Assembly: GCA_017411665.1 (NCBI GenBank)
Contig: JAFQPT010000044.1
Location: 1-5,303 of the forward strand
Length of the DNA stretch: 5,303 nt
Direction of reading: 5' to 3'
Origin: Oscillospiraceae bacterium
Lineage (GTDB): Bacteria > Bacillota_A > Clostridia > Oscillospirales > Oscillospiraceae
Of the stretch, positions 4,260 through 5,303 are shown piece after piece. Position 1 is the stretch's first letter. Every line of letters begins with the position of its first letter. The position numbers and the translations under genes were made by a program. The notes under the pieces are model-generated. The model was not told the origin of the DNA and ran no database searches. It saw only the letters and a program-made list of their open reading frames with translations.

Positions 4260-5296
4260 TGGCAGCACCGAAGATTCTGTGCGACACTGCCGGGATGGAT
4301 AGAACAACCTGGCTTGCTGCGCGTATGCACGGTCCTAAAGGCGATATACCTTATACTGTCGGCGGCAGCGATGTTGCAGCGATTTTTGGTGTATCACCGT
4401 GGACAACACCTCTTGAATTATGGATGATAAAAAAAGGCAGAGCAAAGCCTTCCGTTAAAGCAAATGCGAACCAGTTGGAGATGGGACACTTCCTTGAACC
4501 GATATGTGCTCACTTTTATGCTGTTAAAACGGGAAACACCGTAATTGAAGACACAAATATGTATCAGCACGCAGACCATGAGTATGCTCTGGCAGACATT
4601 GACCGCCGAATTGTTCGCGCGGATGACAGTGAGCCGGGGGTTCTGGAATGCAAGAGCTGTACATATCACAATGCTTCTGAATGGGCAAACGATAAATACC
4701 CGCTGTATTATGAGTTTCAGCTCAGGTATTATCTTGCGGTCCTTGATTTAAGCTTCGGAGATTTTTCCGCATTATGGGGTAACAATCCCGATAATGATAT
4801 GGCAATGCCGAGACTAACTCGTGACAAAGCTAAAGAAGATATGATATTTGAAAGACTTGATGAATGGATTTGGAGTCTTGAACATGATAAACCTCCCAAA
4901 ATGGATAGCATTGCGCCTAAGCTTGCACTTGAATCTCTGGCAAGGATTTATGGAGCAAGTAACCCGACTCTTCCAACCATTTATTTACCGACAACATTGG
5001 AGAGTCACGCACGTCGTATTCTTACTTTACAAGATGGAATTGCAGATTGTAAGAATGACATCAAAAAATACGAAAAGGAGATTGAGGCACATTCAGTGCG
5101 AATCGCAGAATTAATGAAAAATCATGAGCATGGTGTTATGGAAACAACCTCAGATAAGATACTCATTGATTTTGCAACAAAAACATCTACACGAACAGAC
5201 ACCACTATGCTTAAGAAAAAGTATCCGCTCATTCACCAAGAGCTGGTATCAACTTCTGAAAGCAGAAAGCTAAAACTGTCTGTTCAGCCTGCATAG
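4259..5296 (+). CDS. YqaJ-family viral recombinase (lambda-exonuclease-like nuclease)
   Basis: A 345-residue protein of the YqaJ family, nucleases of the PD-(D/E)XK fold related to lambda exonuclease that resect double-stranded DNA ends to give 3' single strands for annealing. Seen in order: GGSDVAAIFGVSPW (35-48) with the PLELW segment (51-55); E80 in GHFLEP; the metal-binding D115 in ADIDRR; E130 and K132 in LECKS, the ExK pair; and Q154 in FQLRYYLAV. All expected catalytic positions are present, so it should be active. Residues about 248-288 are Lys/Glu-rich and helical, a probable coiled coil. The end (TDTTMLKKKYP at 313-323, then SESRKLKL at 333-340) matches the tail seen in many full-length members. 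GGTGAG (4247-4252) lies 6 nt before the ATG inside the previous gene, with which it shares one base. The only stop is TAG 5294-5296; just seven bases remain after it, so downstream partners such as a single-strand binding protein could not be checked. Confidence 0.9.
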   Translation: MAAPKILCDTAGMDRTTWLAARMHGPKGDIPYTVGGSDVAAIFGVSPWTTPLELWMIKKGRAKPSVKANANQLEMGHFLEPICAHFYAVKTGNTVIEDTNMYQHADHEYALADIDRRIVRADDSEPGVLECKSCTYHNASEWANDKYPLYYEFQLRYYLAVLDLSFGDFSALWGNNPDNDMAMPRLTRDKAKEDMIFERLDEWIWSLEHDKPPKMDSIAPKLALESLARIYGASNPTLPTIYLPTTLESHARRILTLQDGIADCKNDIKKYEKEIEAHSVRIAELMKNHEHGVMETTSDKILIDFATKTSTRTDTTMLKKKYPLIHQELVSTSESRKLKLSVQPA

Positions 5297-5303
5297 GCAG
5301 AAA

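Noticed and set aside
4418..4669. Minus-strand open frame inside the YqaJ gene, along with several short plus-strand frames in 4545-5114
   Set aside because: All overlap the conserved nuclease motifs of the YqaJ frame and lack start signals; they are shadow frames.
1..5303. CRISPR array, tRNA, attachment site or transposon ends
   Set aside because: No regularly spaced repeats, cloverleaf-like sequence, long direct repeats or terminal inverted repeats were found on reading through both strands.

Overview
The window reads as part of a mobile element (integrative/conjugative element, large plasmid or prophage) from a low-to-moderate GC Firmicute, most likely a gut Clostridia. The reasons are strong AGGAGG-type ribosome sites, sigma-A-like promoter hexamers, U-tract terminators, tightly packed plus-strand genes with short overlaps, and accessory cargo (an orphan DNA methyltransferase, a YqaJ-type exonuclease, a DUF932-like protein, small unknown proteins) instead of housekeeping genes. 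No integrase, relaxase, capsid or tRNA gene lies in the window, so the element type is inferred.

Left operon (1-2850): the end of an acidic protein of unknown function (cut by the window edge), a 73-residue basic Cys-containing protein overlapping it, a three-helix PQ-loop (SemiSWEET-like) membrane protein with an added soluble tail, an 82-residue single-span membrane protein, and an N6-adenine/N4-cytosine-type DNA methyltransferase with a probable C-terminal winged helix. All are on the plus strand with gaps of at most 17 nt or short overlaps. The operon closes with a strong intrinsic terminator (about 2815-2850) whose 11-bp stem carries a C(UACG)G tetraloop.

Intergenic control region (2851-3119): a near-ideal promoter (TTGACT, 17 nt, TGaTATAAT) with a perfect 12-bp palindrome over the expected start site and a second inverted repeat touching the -35. 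It is followed by a roughly 190-nt leader. A 14-bp hairpin followed by six T's lies only about 80-90 nt into the transcript, and a second terminator-like hairpin with a C(UUCG)G loop, a GAAA-loop hairpin and a small hairpin presenting the Shine-Dalgarno sequence follow before the first start codon. This arrangement suggests transcription attenuation, or a short RNA with read-through into the genes below.

Right operon (3120-5296): a DUF932-like protein whose stop codon overlaps the start of a YqaJ-family exonuclease (TGATG). Phage exonucleases of this fold normally pair with a single-strand annealing protein (RecT, Bet, Erf). Here the translationally coupled partner resembles none of these, so it is a candidate for an unrecognised annealing or recombination partner. 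This pair and its structured leader are the most interesting parts of the window.
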